Shown piece by piece: positions 1 through 12,925 of a stretch of DNA of 64,000 nucleotides. Location: the NCBI GenBank assembly GCA_025642075.2, contig JAODUO010000579.1, forward strand, positions 161,001-225,000. The letters run 5' to 3'. The notes beneath the pieces were generated by a model that worked only from the letters and a program-made list of their open reading frames with translations, made no database searches and was not told the DNA's origin. The DNA is from Ridgeia piscesae. Its lineage: Eukaryota > Annelida > Polychaeta > Sabellida > Siboglinidae. Numbering within the stretch: the first letter of the stretch is position 1; every line of letters starts with the position of its first letter. Both the position numbers and the translations under genes were made by a program.

Positions 1-872
1 GAGTGCGTACAGCACCAGAAGCCTGAGTGTGCTGACAGTCACTACAGACTGTGTACAGCACCAGGAGCCTGTGGGTGCTGACAGTCACTGCAGACTGCGT
101 ACAGCACCAGGAGCCTGTGGGTGCTGACAGTCACTGCAGACTGCGTACAGCACCAGGAGCCTGTGGGTGCTGACAGTCACTGCAGACTGCTGGTACAGCA
201 CCAGGAGCCTGTGGGTGCTGACAGTCACTGCAGACTGTGTACAGCACCAGGAGCCTGTGGGTGCTGACAGTCACTGCAGACTGTATACAGCACCAGGAGC
301 CTGTGGGTGCTGACAGTCACTGCAGACTGTGTACAGCACCAGGAGCCTGTGGGTGCTGACAGTCACTACAGACTGTGTACAGCACCAGGAGCCTGTGGGT
401 GCTGACAGTCACTGCAGACTGTGTACAGCACCAGGAGCCTGTGGGTGCTGACAGTCACTGCAGACTGTGTACAGCACCAGGAGCCTGTGGGTGCTGACAG
501 TCCTACAGACTGGTACAGCACCAGGACCTTGGGTGCTGACAGTCACTACAGACGACAGCACCAGGAGCCTGTGGGTGCTGACAGTCACTGCAGACGTGTA
601 CAGCACCAGGAGCCTGTGGGTGCTGACAGTCACTGGGTGCTGACAGTCACTACGGACTGTGTACAGCACCAGGAGCCTGTGGGTGCTAACAGTCACTGCA
701 GACTGTGTACAGCACCAGGAGCCTGTGGGTGCTAGTCACTGCAGACGTGTACAGCACCAGGAGCCTGTGGGTGCTGACAGTCACTGCAGACTGTGTACAG
801 CACCAGGAGCCTGTGGGTGCTGACAGTCACTGCAGACAGTGTACAGCACCAGGAGCCTCAGGCAGCTGACAG
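1..872. repeat. Minisatellite, 46-bp unit, about 19 copies
   Basis: The unit carries GTACAGCACCAGGAGCCTGT followed by GGGTGCTGACAGTCACTGCA, spaced 46 bp in the clean copies (for example 61 to 107). The array starts outside the window. Copies between about 480 and 750 are shortened by small indels. Open frames across it are by-products of the repeat. Confidence 0.95.
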
Positions 873-1010
873 TCAGTACAGGCTGTGTTCAAACAATGTC
901 TTTCTATTTCCTACAGTGGAATTGGGTAGTGCCAGAAGTGCTGATGTCAGTGACCTGGTAACCTTTACAACCACCTCCACCAAGTCGAATCAATAAGACA
1001 GGTAACACAA

Positions 1011-1031
1011 GGTGTGTGCACATGTGTGTGC

Positions 1032-1088
<57 letters not shown>

Positions 1089-1132
1089 TGTTTGTGTTTG
1101 TGTTTGTGTTTGTGTTTGTGTGCATGCATGCA
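1011..1132. repeat. (GT)n followed by (TTTGTG)n microsatellite
   Basis: A GTGCACAT-type lead-in is followed by about 45 bp of pure GT, then five TTTGTG hexamers and TGCATGCATG. Confidence 0.95.
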
Positions 1133-1515
1133 CTGTCTGTCCTCAAGTTATAGCATCACATCCACTCTGTCTCCATGACAAGGGACACATGTATGATCAC
1201 ATGCCAACAGTGTCTCAAACCAAAATCTCATGAACATTGATGTTTTAATCTCATCACATACTGGGGGCTAAATACACTTGAAATATGTGTTACTACCTGT
1301 ATGTATTAGATATAATAGTCAGTCTTAACATCATATAGACAGAGCCATTTGATATGTCACATACACAATGTGACGTAATTAATTGCCCGTCATAAACAAT
1401 GGAGGCCTGCATATGTGCCTTGATTATATGAAGGCCAGATGTGCACAATGTGTCACCACAGCTATGTAGTAACACCTTTCATTTGACAGAACACTGACTG
1501 TATAACTAGAACACA

Positions 1516-1517
<2 letters not shown>
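1133..1517. other. Unique intronic sequence
   Basis: AT-rich single-copy DNA with no gene, RNA or repeat that I can recognise. Confidence 0.5.

Positions 1518-1518
<1 letters not shown>

Positions 1519-1591
<73 letters not shown>
1519..1591. repeat. (AT)n microsatellite
   Basis: About 36 uninterrupted AT units, abutting the left arm of the palindromic element that follows. Confidence 0.95.
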
Positions 1592-1594
<3 letters not shown>

Positions 1595-1986
1595 GGAAAA
1601 TATTCCTTAAATATCTATCATACCTGAAACTAATTCAGAGGAACAAATCGTTAGTTTTTGGTCAAACAAACTGCAGATTAGCAAGACATCTTATTGTACA
1701 TGATATCAGGGTTCCCAACAACACGATCAACAACTGGATTATTGAAAACCAGATAAATGAGGCATATATATATATATATATAAAAATATATATATATAAT
1801 ATTATATATATATATATATATATGCCTCATTTATGGCTCAATAATCCTTTCAGATTGTTCAGTTTTCATAAGTTGCTAATCTGCACGTTTTGTTTATCTG
1901 ACCAAAAACCATGGCAACAAAAGAAGTTTGTTCCTCTGTTAATTAGTTTCAGGTATGATAGATATTTAAGGAATATTTTCCACCAG
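1591..1986. mobile_element. Palindromic foldback/MITE-like element with an AT-rich loop
   Basis: The left arm (1591-1764) begins GTGGAAAATATTCCTTAAAT and the right arm (1821-1986) ends with the reverse complement, ATTTAAGGAATATTTTCCAC. Similarity continues inward (CTATCATACCTGAAACTAAT against its complement, then CAGATAAATGAGGCAT against ATGCCTCATTTATGG) with small indels. The loop at about 1765-1820 is mostly (AT)n. The element sits against (AT)n, as expected for elements that insert into TA-rich microsatellites. It has no coding capacity; the two similar peptides read from opposite strands reflect the inverted arms. Superfamily is unknown. Confidence 0.7.
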
Positions 1987-2173
1987 AAATACATATAAAC
2001 CACTGTAATATGCCAGTTTGCTTGCACAAATCTGTTATTTACTTTTGGTGAATTGTCAAGCAAATTTATCATTATTGACTCAGCCTGGCAAAAGTATAGT
2101 TACCAGGTCTAACAAAGTAAATTATTGTAATAAAGAGTAACAAATTACAATATTACTTTCTTACTTCAAATGT
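1987..2173. other. Unique intronic spacer
   Basis: Short AT-rich stretch between the palindromic element and the CA-rich array; no feature seen. Confidence 0.4.
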
Positions 2174-2257
2174 ATGCACAGTACATGCATGCACACAGAC
2201 ACATGCATGCACACATACGCACACACACAGCATCATATTCATACATACAAATGTCAT

Positions 2258-2293
<36 letters not shown>

Positions 2294-2765
2294 CATCGTA
2301 ATCACACATACAAATGTCATACGCACACACACAGCATCATACTCACACATACAAATGTCATACGCACACACACAGCATCATACTCACACATACAAATATC
2401 ATACGCACACACACAGCATCATACTCACACATACAAATGTCATACACACACACAGCATCATACTCACACATACAAATGTCATAAGCACACACAGCATCAT
2501 ACTCACACATACAAATATCATACACACACACAGCATCATACTCACACATACAAATATCATACACACACACAGCATCATACTCACACATACAAATATCATA
2601 CACACACAGCATCATACTCACACATACAAATATCATACACACACACAGCATCATACTCACTCAAACAAATGTCATACACACACACAGCATCATACTCACA
2701 TATACTAATATCATACACACAGCATCATATTCACACACAGCACGCACGCACGCACGCACGCACAT

Positions 2766-2808
<43 letters not shown>

Positions 2809-3352
2809 CAGCATCATACACACACAAATGTCATATATACACACAGCATCATACTCACACATACTAATGTCATACTCAAACACACAGCATCATATTCACA
2901 CATACAAAATGAAATATGCACACACACACGGCATCATACTCATATAAATGTCATATACACACACAGCATCATACTCACACATACAAATGTCATACGCACA
3001 CACACAGCATCATACTCACACATACAAATGTCATACACACACACAGCATCATACTCACACATACAAATGTCATAAGCACACACAGCATCATACTCACACA
3101 TACAAATATCATACACACACACAGCATCATACTCACACATACAAATGTCATACACACACACAGCATCATACTCACACATACAAATATCATACACACACAC
3201 AGCATCATACTCACACATACAAATATCATACACACACACAGCATCATACTCACTCAAACAAATGTCATACACACACACACAGCATCATACTCACATATAC
3301 TAATATCATACACACAGCATCATATTCACACACGCACGCACACATGCACGCA

Positions 3353-3384
<32 letters not shown>

Positions 3385-3815
3385 CACACACAGCATCATA
3401 CACACACAAATGTCATATACACACACAGCATCATACTCACACATACTAATGTCATACTCAAACACACAGCATCATATTCACACATACAAAATGAAATATG
3501 CACACACACACACAGCATCATACTCACACATACAAATGTCATACGCACACACACACACATCATCAAATTCACACAAATGTCATACACACATACAGCATCA
3601 TATTCACACATACAAAGTGTCCTACGCAGACACACAGCATCATACTAACACACACAGCATCATACTCACACATTCAAATGTCATAAGCACACATACAAAT
3701 GTCATATGCACGCACACAGCATCATACTCACATATACAAACTGTCATATGCACACACACACATGCACGCACACATGCACGCACGCACGCATACACACATG
3801 CACACACACAAACCT
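2174..3815. repeat. CA-rich minisatellite with 582-bp higher-order repeat
   Basis: The basic unit, about 36-41 bp, is AGCATCATACTCACACATAC followed by AAATRTCATAC and a variable (AC)n. A longer block containing a (CACG)n segment, then CATACTCAAACACACAGC and AAAATGAAATATGCACAC, recurs at an offset of 582 bp (for example 2871 and 3453). This shows duplication of a whole multi-unit segment. The long His/Thr- or Cys/Val-rich frames are artefacts. Confidence 0.92.
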
Positions 3816-4384
3816 GATTTGGAACATACTAAGTTGGTCCACTACTAAATCAACTGAGGATGGAATTTTAATGTGAAAATAATACACCCACCCTCCCTCC
3901 CCCTGTGCCCCCTGCACCCCCTGCGCCCCCAGCCACATGTCAGGTGAAATTAATTCTACTCAACAGATGACTGTCTACATTCTAGCCACACTAAGCCTCT
4001 TAGTGCTGTCAATCACTGGGGTGTTGATTGACAGGTTTATTGACATGGTGATTGACAGGTGAGACACAACTGATGTTTTACCCATGAACCTGCCAGATGA
4101 CACAAAGTAATACATTCAGTTTGGTAAATTTATTAATTTTTTGCTGTACCAAACTCCAGCTTCAATGCACTGCAGTTGACATGTATAAAGAAATTAGTAT
4201 TGTCAGATTATCACTGATTTCAGCAAGCATCGAATATAAGCAAGCTACTTGTTGCAACAAGAAACATTTATTACAGACATTTCACAACATAATATTACAC
4301 TGTTCTTTTAAGTTTAAACCATTTTGGAGATGCACTTACTGCAAACACCAGAGTTCACTAAGTCTTGCCACGAGGTATTGATGA
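3816..4384. other. Unique intronic sequence with a C-rich tract
   Basis: Contains a C-rich tract at 3889-3932 (CCCTCCCTCCCCCTGTGCCC and similar) with runs that could form a G-quadruplex on the minus strand. Nothing else is recognised. Confidence 0.4.
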
Positions 4385-4760
4385 AATCTGTACATCTACA
4401 TAAGCATATCAGTTTTGTACATAGGAGTTCTACATTGCACATGTACACTGAATTTGTACACTGGATTTATCCACCAGATTAGTGCACTGGGTTAGTACAA
4501 CGAACGTGTATGCAAGATCTGTATACAAAAAAAATTGCGTACAGCATCTACACTACAGACTTGCACATTGAATGGATATGTGCACCAGATTTGTACACAC
4601 AGTGCAACAGTGCCATGCACCAGTACAAACAGCACTACAGGACCAGAACAGTACACTTCTAGTTCTAGGAAGAACATATCCAGGAGTACACACTCAGTAG
4701 TCTACAGCTGAACAATGTCGAGATATATTACTATACATACTTACAGTATGTACAGTGTAT
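4385..4760. repeat. Degenerate TGTACACTGGATTT-type repeats
   Basis: Words such as TTGTACACTGGATTT, TTGTACATAGGAG, TGTACACTGAATTTG and GATTTGTACACA recur irregularly every 20-25 bp. This looks like an old, decayed short-period array. Confidence 0.45.
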
Positions 4761-5589
4761 GTTTACAAGTGCCACTGACTCACCTTACAACCAAACTGCA
4801 CTCAGACCCCAGCCCCACAACCCCACAAGATGCAGGGCTGGTACAAAAACAGTACATGTGATCTGCCCACCTGTCTGGTAATGCCTGTTGGAACTAGGAC
4901 GGAAGGTGTAAGTAAGACTTGAGGTGAGATATTGCAAGTGTAAGTCACCTACTGGTGATAACCTCAGCTGTGGCTCCGTAGGGGAGCACTTGTTTCTACT
5001 GTGTTGTATGCTCCGCAATTCATGTTGTTACAATTTTATTTCACATAAGCTTATTTAATAACTAAGATTTTGCCATATTAACTTTTACTTTTCAATTGAC
5101 TTAATGTATTTTAGATTTATTCTAACATTGTAAAATCTATGAATAGGGTATTAGCCTCCAACTTGATGGTGTATAAATAATTTATGAGCGTTTATCATTA
5201 CCGTTGTTATTATTACTTGTTACTTCATAGATCAGTGCAAGGTAGTCACTTTAGGATCGCTGCGTAAACATCTTCCTTCACATGACACATTCTATTGACA
5301 CTGAACATGAATGGTAACAAAATATTTCAAAATGACAATCTGCTTCAATTTGTGCTAACATATTAACCATGTATTTTTTATTTTATTTATGATCAACAGA
5401 AAAGTTCAAATACGTCAAAATGCATCAGGATGTAGTACTTTCAAGTCATCATCAAGATCCCTTTGACAAACTTTATCCACAGGTGACAAATATGTCAAGA
5501 TGGATGTTCATCTTTTTTACGATGCCTGCATGTCTACATGCATGTATGTATACATGCTTATGTACAGACATGCGTGTCTGTGTTCCAAT
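4761..5589. other. Unique AT-rich intronic sequence
   Basis: No gene or structured RNA recognised. A minus-strand AAG|GTGAGT at about 4781-4789 looks like a donor, but no exon in the frame required by exon 1 precedes it. Confidence 0.4.
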
Positions 5590-8308
5590 ATAACTCATTG
5601 GCATGATACACTCACAGTAAACACTCTCCTTCCTACTTAACACACTGGCATGATACACTCACAGTAAACACTCTCCTAAACTCACAGTAAACACTCTCTC
5701 CTCCTTAACACACTGGCATGATACACTCACAGTAAACACTCTCCCTCCTACTTAACACACTGGCATGAACACTCACAGTAAACACTCTCTCCTACTTAAC
5801 ACACTGGCATGACACACTCACAGTAAACATCTCTCCACTTAACACCTGCAAACACTCAGTAAACACTCCCTCCACTAACACCGGCATGATACACTCACAG
5901 TAAACATCTCCTCCTATAAACATGGCATGAACACTCACAGTAAACACCTCCCTCCACTTAACCCTGGCATGATACACTCACAGTAAACACCTCCTCCACT
6001 TAACCCTGGCATGATACACTCACAGTAAACACCTCCCTCCTTAAACATGGCATGATACACTCACAGTAAACACTCCCTCCCCTTAACACATGGCATGATA
6101 CACTCACAGTAAACATCTCCTCCACTTAACACTGGCATGAACACTCACAGTAAACACTCCTCCACTTAACACGGCAGAACACTCCAGTAAACACTCCCTC
6201 CACTTAACACTGGCATATACACTCACAGAAACACTCTCCCTCCCCTTAACCATGGCATGATACATCACGTAAACACTCCTCCACTTAACACCTGGCATGA
6301 ACACTCACAGTAAACACTCCCTCCACTTAACACACTGGCATGAACACTCACAGTAAACATCCTCCCACTTAACACATGGCATGATACACTCCAGTAAACA
6401 CTCCCTCCCACTTAACACACTGGCATGATACACTCACAGTAAACACTCTCCTCCCACTTAACACACTGGCATGAACACTCACAGTAAACACTCTCCCTCC
6501 TCCTTAACACATTGGCATGAACACTCACAGTAAACACCTCCTTCCTACTTAACACATGGCATGAACACTCACAGTAAACACTCTCCCTCCTCCTTAACAC
6601 ATGGCATGATACACTCACAGTAAACATCTCCCTCCCACTTAACACACTGGCATGAACACTCACAGTAAACACCTCCCTCCACTTAACACCTGGCATGAAC
6701 ACTCACGTAAACACTCCCTCCCCTTAACACATGGCATGATACACTCACAGTAAACACTCCCTCCCACTTAACACACTGGCATGATACACTCACAGAACAT
6801 CTCCCTCCATTAACACTGCATGATACATCACGAAAATCTCTCCCACTTAACACACTGGCATGATACACTCACAGTAAACACTCTCCCTCCACTTAACACT
6901 GGCATGATACACTCACAGCTAAACACTCTCCCTCCCCCTACTTAACACACTGGCATGATACACTCACAGTAAACACTCTCCTCCACTTAACACACTGGCA
7001 TGATACACTCACAGTAAACACTCTCCCTCCTCCTTAACACATTGGCATGATACACTCACAGTAAACACTCTCCTCCTCCTTAACACATTGGCATGATACA
7101 CTCACAGTAAACACTCTCCCTCCTACTTAACACATGGCATGATACACTCACAGTAAACACTCTCCCTCCTACTTAACACACTGGCATGACACACTCACAG
7201 TAAACACTCTCCCTCCTACTTAACACGCTGGCATGATACACTCACAGTAAACACTCTCCCTCCTCCTTAACACATTGGCATGATACACTCACAGTAAACA
7301 CTCTCCTCCTACTTAACACACTGGCATGATACACTCACAGTAAACACGCTCCCTCCTACTTAACACACTGGCATGATACACTCACAGTAAACACTCTCCC
7401 TCCCACTTAACACACTGGCATGATACACTCACAGTAAACATGCTCCCTCCCACTTAACACACTGGCATGATACAGTCACAGTAAACACACTCCCTCCCAC
7501 TTAACACACTGGCATGATACTCACAGTAAACAAGCTCCCTCCCACTTAACACACTGGCATGATACACTCACAGTAAACATGCTCCCTCCCACTTAACACA
7601 CTGGCATGATACAGTCACAGTAAACACTCTCCCTCCCACTTAACACACTGACATGATACACTCACAGCAAATATTCTCCCTCCCACTTAACACACTGGCA
7701 TGATACACTCACAGTAAACACACTCCCTCCCACTTAACACACTGGCACGATACACTCACAGTAAACACGCTCCTTCCTACTTAACACACTGACATGATAC
7801 ACTCACAGTAAATACTCTCCCACCCACTTAACACACTGACATGATACACTCACAGTAAACACACTCCCTCCTACTTAATACACTGGCATGATACACTCAG
7901 GGTAAACACGCTCCCTCCTACTTAACACACTAGCATGATACATCACTGTAAACACACTCCCTCCTACTTAACACACTGGCATGATATACTCACAGTAAAC
8001 ATTCTCCCTCCCACTTAACACACTAGCATGATACACTCACAGTAAACACACTCCCTCCTACTTAATACACTGGCATGATACACTCACAGTAAACACGCTC
8101 CCTCCTACTTAACACACTGGCATGATACACTCACAGTAAACACACTCCCTCCTACTTAACACACTGGCATGATACACTCACAGTAAACACGCTCCCTCCT
8201 ACTTAACACACTGGCATGATACACTCCCAGTAAACACGCTCCCTCCTACTTAACACACTGGCATGATACACTCCCAGTAAACACACTCCCTCCTACTTAA
8301 TACACTGT
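5590..8308. repeat. Minisatellite, 47-bp unit, about 57 copies
   Basis: The unit contains GGCATGATACACTCACAGTA, AACACTCTCCCTCC and TACTTAACACACT; period is 47 bp (for example 7321 to 7368). Copies from about 5800 to 6850 carry many one- and two-base deletions, while copies from 6850 to 8308 are nearly regular. Confidence 0.95.
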
Positions 8309-9135
8309 GCAAATGTAAATGTACAGAACATGTTTGCGAGATAAATCACAGACTTATTAAATACAGTCATGGGGGGGCACTGTAGTAATACCATCAGCCC
8401 AGGCAACAAATGGCCCTCCACACCAGAACAAAACGTAAAACTAGCAAACGCTTACTTTTTCTACCAGGTAAACATATGGCATTTAAAAATGCACATTTGA
8501 TATCAATCCATGGTGACAAACAGCTTGAAACAGAACAGATTTTTAAACAACAGAAGATTGTCAGGATATGATCGTTTAGACGGCTTCCACAAGACAATGA
8601 CCAATGAAATTGGAGTGTTATCTCTTGTTCAGAACACAACTGATAGTGTCCGTGTGTAAAAAGTACAAGATGAGTGAGATGGCAGACCACTGCATTAGTA
8701 TAAACCCAGTGTTGTGAGGAGTGAGAGCACACTTACACTGGCAGGGCAGACAGATGGCACAAGGGGCCTCAAGGGGTCATCTCAAGCTGGCCACTCAGTG
8801 CAGCTGTAATCACTCACCCCTTGTCTACACCCCCACAGCCACCAGTGGAAGCCATGGGGGTCGACTCAAAACTGGCGATTACACAATTAGGGGAGTAGAT
8901 CTCAGCTTGATAGCTTGTGGTTAATCACAGAAGACTATAAAAATGTGAGTTTGTAGTTAAATCATTGCAAGGGATTGTGTAAGAATGTGTCTTTATTGCT
9001 GTGATTGATTTGAGTTGATTTGATTCTGCAGTGTGCTGGCAACATGTGGGAGAAGTATGCCCAGGTCTGATGTGGTTCTGGGAGGAGATGGTAAATAATC
9101 AATCACAGCAGTCTCCTGCCACCACAGCTTCCTGT
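8309..9135. other. Unique intronic sequence
   Basis: No gene recognised. A plus-strand TTACTTTTTCTACCAG|GTAAAC at about 8450-8472 resembles joined splice sites but lies on the strand opposite the host gene. Confidence 0.4.
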
Positions 9136-9137
9136 CC

Positions 9138-9790
<653 letters not shown>

Positions 9791-11720
9791 TCTATCTACA
9801 TAGCATGTTTACTTTTCATTTTATCTATGACCCGCATTATATACAATTACTGAATACCACCCCACCCAGTGGGTAACAATGCAGCATTTGTTGTTACTGT
9901 AAAGGGTATTCATTTTACACTGGAAGAACCCAGGCCGCTTACATGATTACTGTGACAGCAACTATAATCACAGCACAATACCAGCAACAATGACACGTCC
10001 TTCCTAGACCACAAGACACTACAGCCAAGGGGGACAGATCACTATTATCACTTCCCTGCATACAAAACACATAAGGGCCTGAGATTCTGACGTATCACAG
10101 CATTTTTATGGAAATTACCCTGCATCAAGGTTCCAATATTTCCTGGCAGCATATCCTACTATAAAAAAGTGGTGGGTATTCAAGTTTGTACTGGATTTGT
10201 GTAGCATTAACATATTTCACAGTGTTAGTAAATGCTTCTCAGAGAATCTGAAATAGTGCTCGATTGAACATTTCTACCAGGATGTGATGTGTATAAGACT
10301 TATATAAGCATATAAGCACTTACTTAAATTAATCAAGTGCCTGAAGCTTATATTACAGTATCTTGTGAAAATGATCCACTTGTTAAAGGTTTCATTACTT
10401 CCCACTGGTCTCAACGAGTAATGGCCTAAGTAACTGATAATACTGATTACATGAATGTTCAAAGAATATTTTCTGGAATGTTGAACTGACGATCTGATCT
10501 CTCTGTACGTAAACCACAAGACTTACAATTTGAAGGTATCATAAAATCATGCGTGTAATTTCAGCAACAAACAAAACCAAGTTGTACCACCATCTACCAG
10601 TGGCACTGACTCTGGCGTTGATGTGGTAAAACACAAAAGTAATCGTCTACAATTTCAGACCCGTCACAACCAGTTCAAATCAAAGCGACAATCTGGCGAC
10701 TTGCTCACCCAGACCACAAGCAGGTGCCTCCCTGGCACAAATGCTCTCTGCATACACGCAGGTGTTAATTTTGGTTACCGCCCTCCGGGGAATATGATAG
10801 GCCGCCATTTCACAATGCTCCTTTCACACATCTACCATGCAATTTTTTCTCGCGCCATTACGGACAACGGTTTAAGTGAAGATGTTTTTTCCACTCACAT
10901 ATGGCATGGATTTAATTAGGCTGGAGTAAATGACTGCATGGGTACACGCACAAATATAACAGATGCCCTTACCGTACACAAAATTACTGATTTCACAAAA
11001 CATATTTTCTACTTTACAAACTGGCGACAGGGCAAAGAATTCCAATTGTGTACATTATGTTCTAAGTATTCAGCCACCATGGAACTGAGCTCAAATGTAC
11101 AGCAGACAAATTACATATTTTGTTAATTAATTAACGTGGCTGTTACAAGTAAATTGGTGCAGGCAAGTGATAACTGTTTTCTGAATGTACTAATTAGTTG
11201 ACACATATGTTCCATAATTGTTGCCATAGCAGCAGGAATGTCACACGTCTCCACAAATTATCAGACAGTGACACCCCATGTTACATGTTCAGTTGTGAGA
11301 TTTCTGCCATGCTGTGCTGTGCCGTGGCGTCTAGTTGTAGTGTGTAAATCTTGTTATGCATATACGCCCCAGTAGACTGCACTCAAGTGTAAGCGCTGCA
11401 CAGCATAAATACAGTTTCCCAGACTCCCCTCCCCTCCCCACACATGTGCCCAGATCCAGCACTCCCAATTCCTGACGGCAGGGCAGGTTCACTGACCAAC
11501 CAAACCAGTAGACGTCACATCACATCAAGTGTAACAAACATCTACTTCACGCTACATCTGGGCCTCCCCATCTGGTTTATCTACGGTGCATTATTTTATG
11601 TCAACTATGCAATGTGTGTACAACAGCTTAAATAACATCTGAAGCCAGTTTAATTAGATCAAGTCTGCATGTTTGTTCAACTGGTCAAAACAACTGATTT
11701 TGATTACTACATCCAGTAAC
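9791..11720. other. Unique intronic sequence
   Basis: Mostly single-copy and AT-rich. The stretch at about 10560-11140 has more balanced composition and no repeat, making it a reasonable place to look for a conserved non-coding element, but I cannot show conservation. No coding exon is recognised. Confidence 0.4.
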
Positions 11721-11726
11721 TTACAA

Positions 11727-12274
11727 CCATAGATATAAATAGAACACACCAGTCTACAGGGAAAGATTAATGATCTAACTCTGCTTACAACTGATATCAA
11801 CCACTGAACCAAAATTCAGTCTCTGGCCCACCAGATTCATTGGTAAAGGTTTTTGAGAGAATAAAGTTTGGTGACAACATCAACTCATCAACTGACACCC
11901 AAGAAAAACAATAACATCACCTGTCCACACAAATGTTATATATAAAAACATCAAGTTATACAATATGACATAACGACTATCCTTCTGTCTGTACCACAAA
12001 CAGCACTCTACACTGACAGGTGTTTACTGTCTGTGCCTTTGTCTTACTTTACTGGCACACACCAGTAGTTCTCATGACAGGCACGTCTCACGCACTCACG
12101 AGAACGTCATGACTAGACTGGTACCACCTGGATCACTGACACGTGTGTAAGTGTGGGGACACATACAGACACATGCGTGTACTTACATGCACAATCATAT
12201 TTGTTCTTGTGTGGCTGAACCTTAGATATAAATAGTACACACCAGTAGGGGAAAGATTAATGATCTAACTCTGT
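11727..12274. repeat. Pair of dispersed ~53-bp direct repeats
   Basis: AGATATAAATAGWACACACC, AGT, then GGGAAAGATTAATGATCTAA and CTCTG occurs at about 11729-11782 and 12225-12274. The second copy lacks five bases after CCAGT. The 440 bp between them are unrelated, so this may be the trace of a duplication or a short element. Confidence 0.65.
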
Positions 12275-12299
12275 GGGTTGGACACATAAGTATCAAATG

Positions 12300-12394
12300 C
12301 ATGCAAGTGCATTTGTACACACATGTGCATGCATGTACGCACTCACACTTGTACGTACACATACATGCATGCACGTATGCACGTATGCACGTAT

Positions 12395-12445
<51 letters not shown>

Positions 12446-12447
12446 CT
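12300..12447. repeat. (GCAC)n microsatellite with ATGCATGCA lead-in
   Basis: CATGCATGYACGYACWC-type words lead into a run of CGCA tetramers (about 12384-12445). Confidence 0.92.
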
Positions 12448-12711
12448 CACGCACACATTCCTCCAGCGACATGTGGTAGGCTATATGGGAGGAGCATGGT
12501 CTAGTCTGCCTGGCTTGACCACTGAATAGCCCAATATGCAGCCTGGCTGGCCACTGGTATCAGTGTCTTACTTGTCCACCAGTTGGTCACACATCACCAG
12601 TTGGTCAGTCAGCCACCAGTCTTTGTAGCCCAGTATATGACTCTGTTGAGTCCTCTTAGTCACATCCCACGAAATCTTTCTCACTCCACCAGTGACACAC
12701 ATATGGTGTCA

Positions 12712-12925
12712 GATAACTATTTACTTCGGGCAGGGTCACATCACTATTTACTTCAGGCAGGGTCACATCACTATTTACTTCAGGCAGGGTCACATCACTA
12801 TTTACTTCAGGCAGGGTCACATCACTATTTACTTCAGGCAGGGTCACATCACTATTTACTTCAGGCAGGGTCACATCACTATTTACTTCAGGCAGGGTCA
12901 CATCACTATTTACTTCAGGCAGCAT
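12712..12925. repeat. Minisatellite, 27-bp unit, 8 copies
   Basis: The unit is TATTTACTTCAGGCAGGGTC plus ACATCAC. The first copy has CGGG for CAGG; the others are identical until the decayed right edge. Because 27 is a multiple of three the frames stay open and give a repeated peptide, which is not evidence of coding. Confidence 0.96.

Noticed and set aside
4733..4850. Minus-strand 54-nt candidate exon between a TTTTTGTACCAG acceptor and AAG|GTGAGT
   Set aside because: Entered in phase 0 from exon 1 it meets TGA, so it cannot be the next coding exon.
8450..8472. Plus-strand TTACTTTTTCTACCAG|GTAAAC as a second ratchet site
   Set aside because: Wrong strand for the host gene and GTAAAC is a weak donor.
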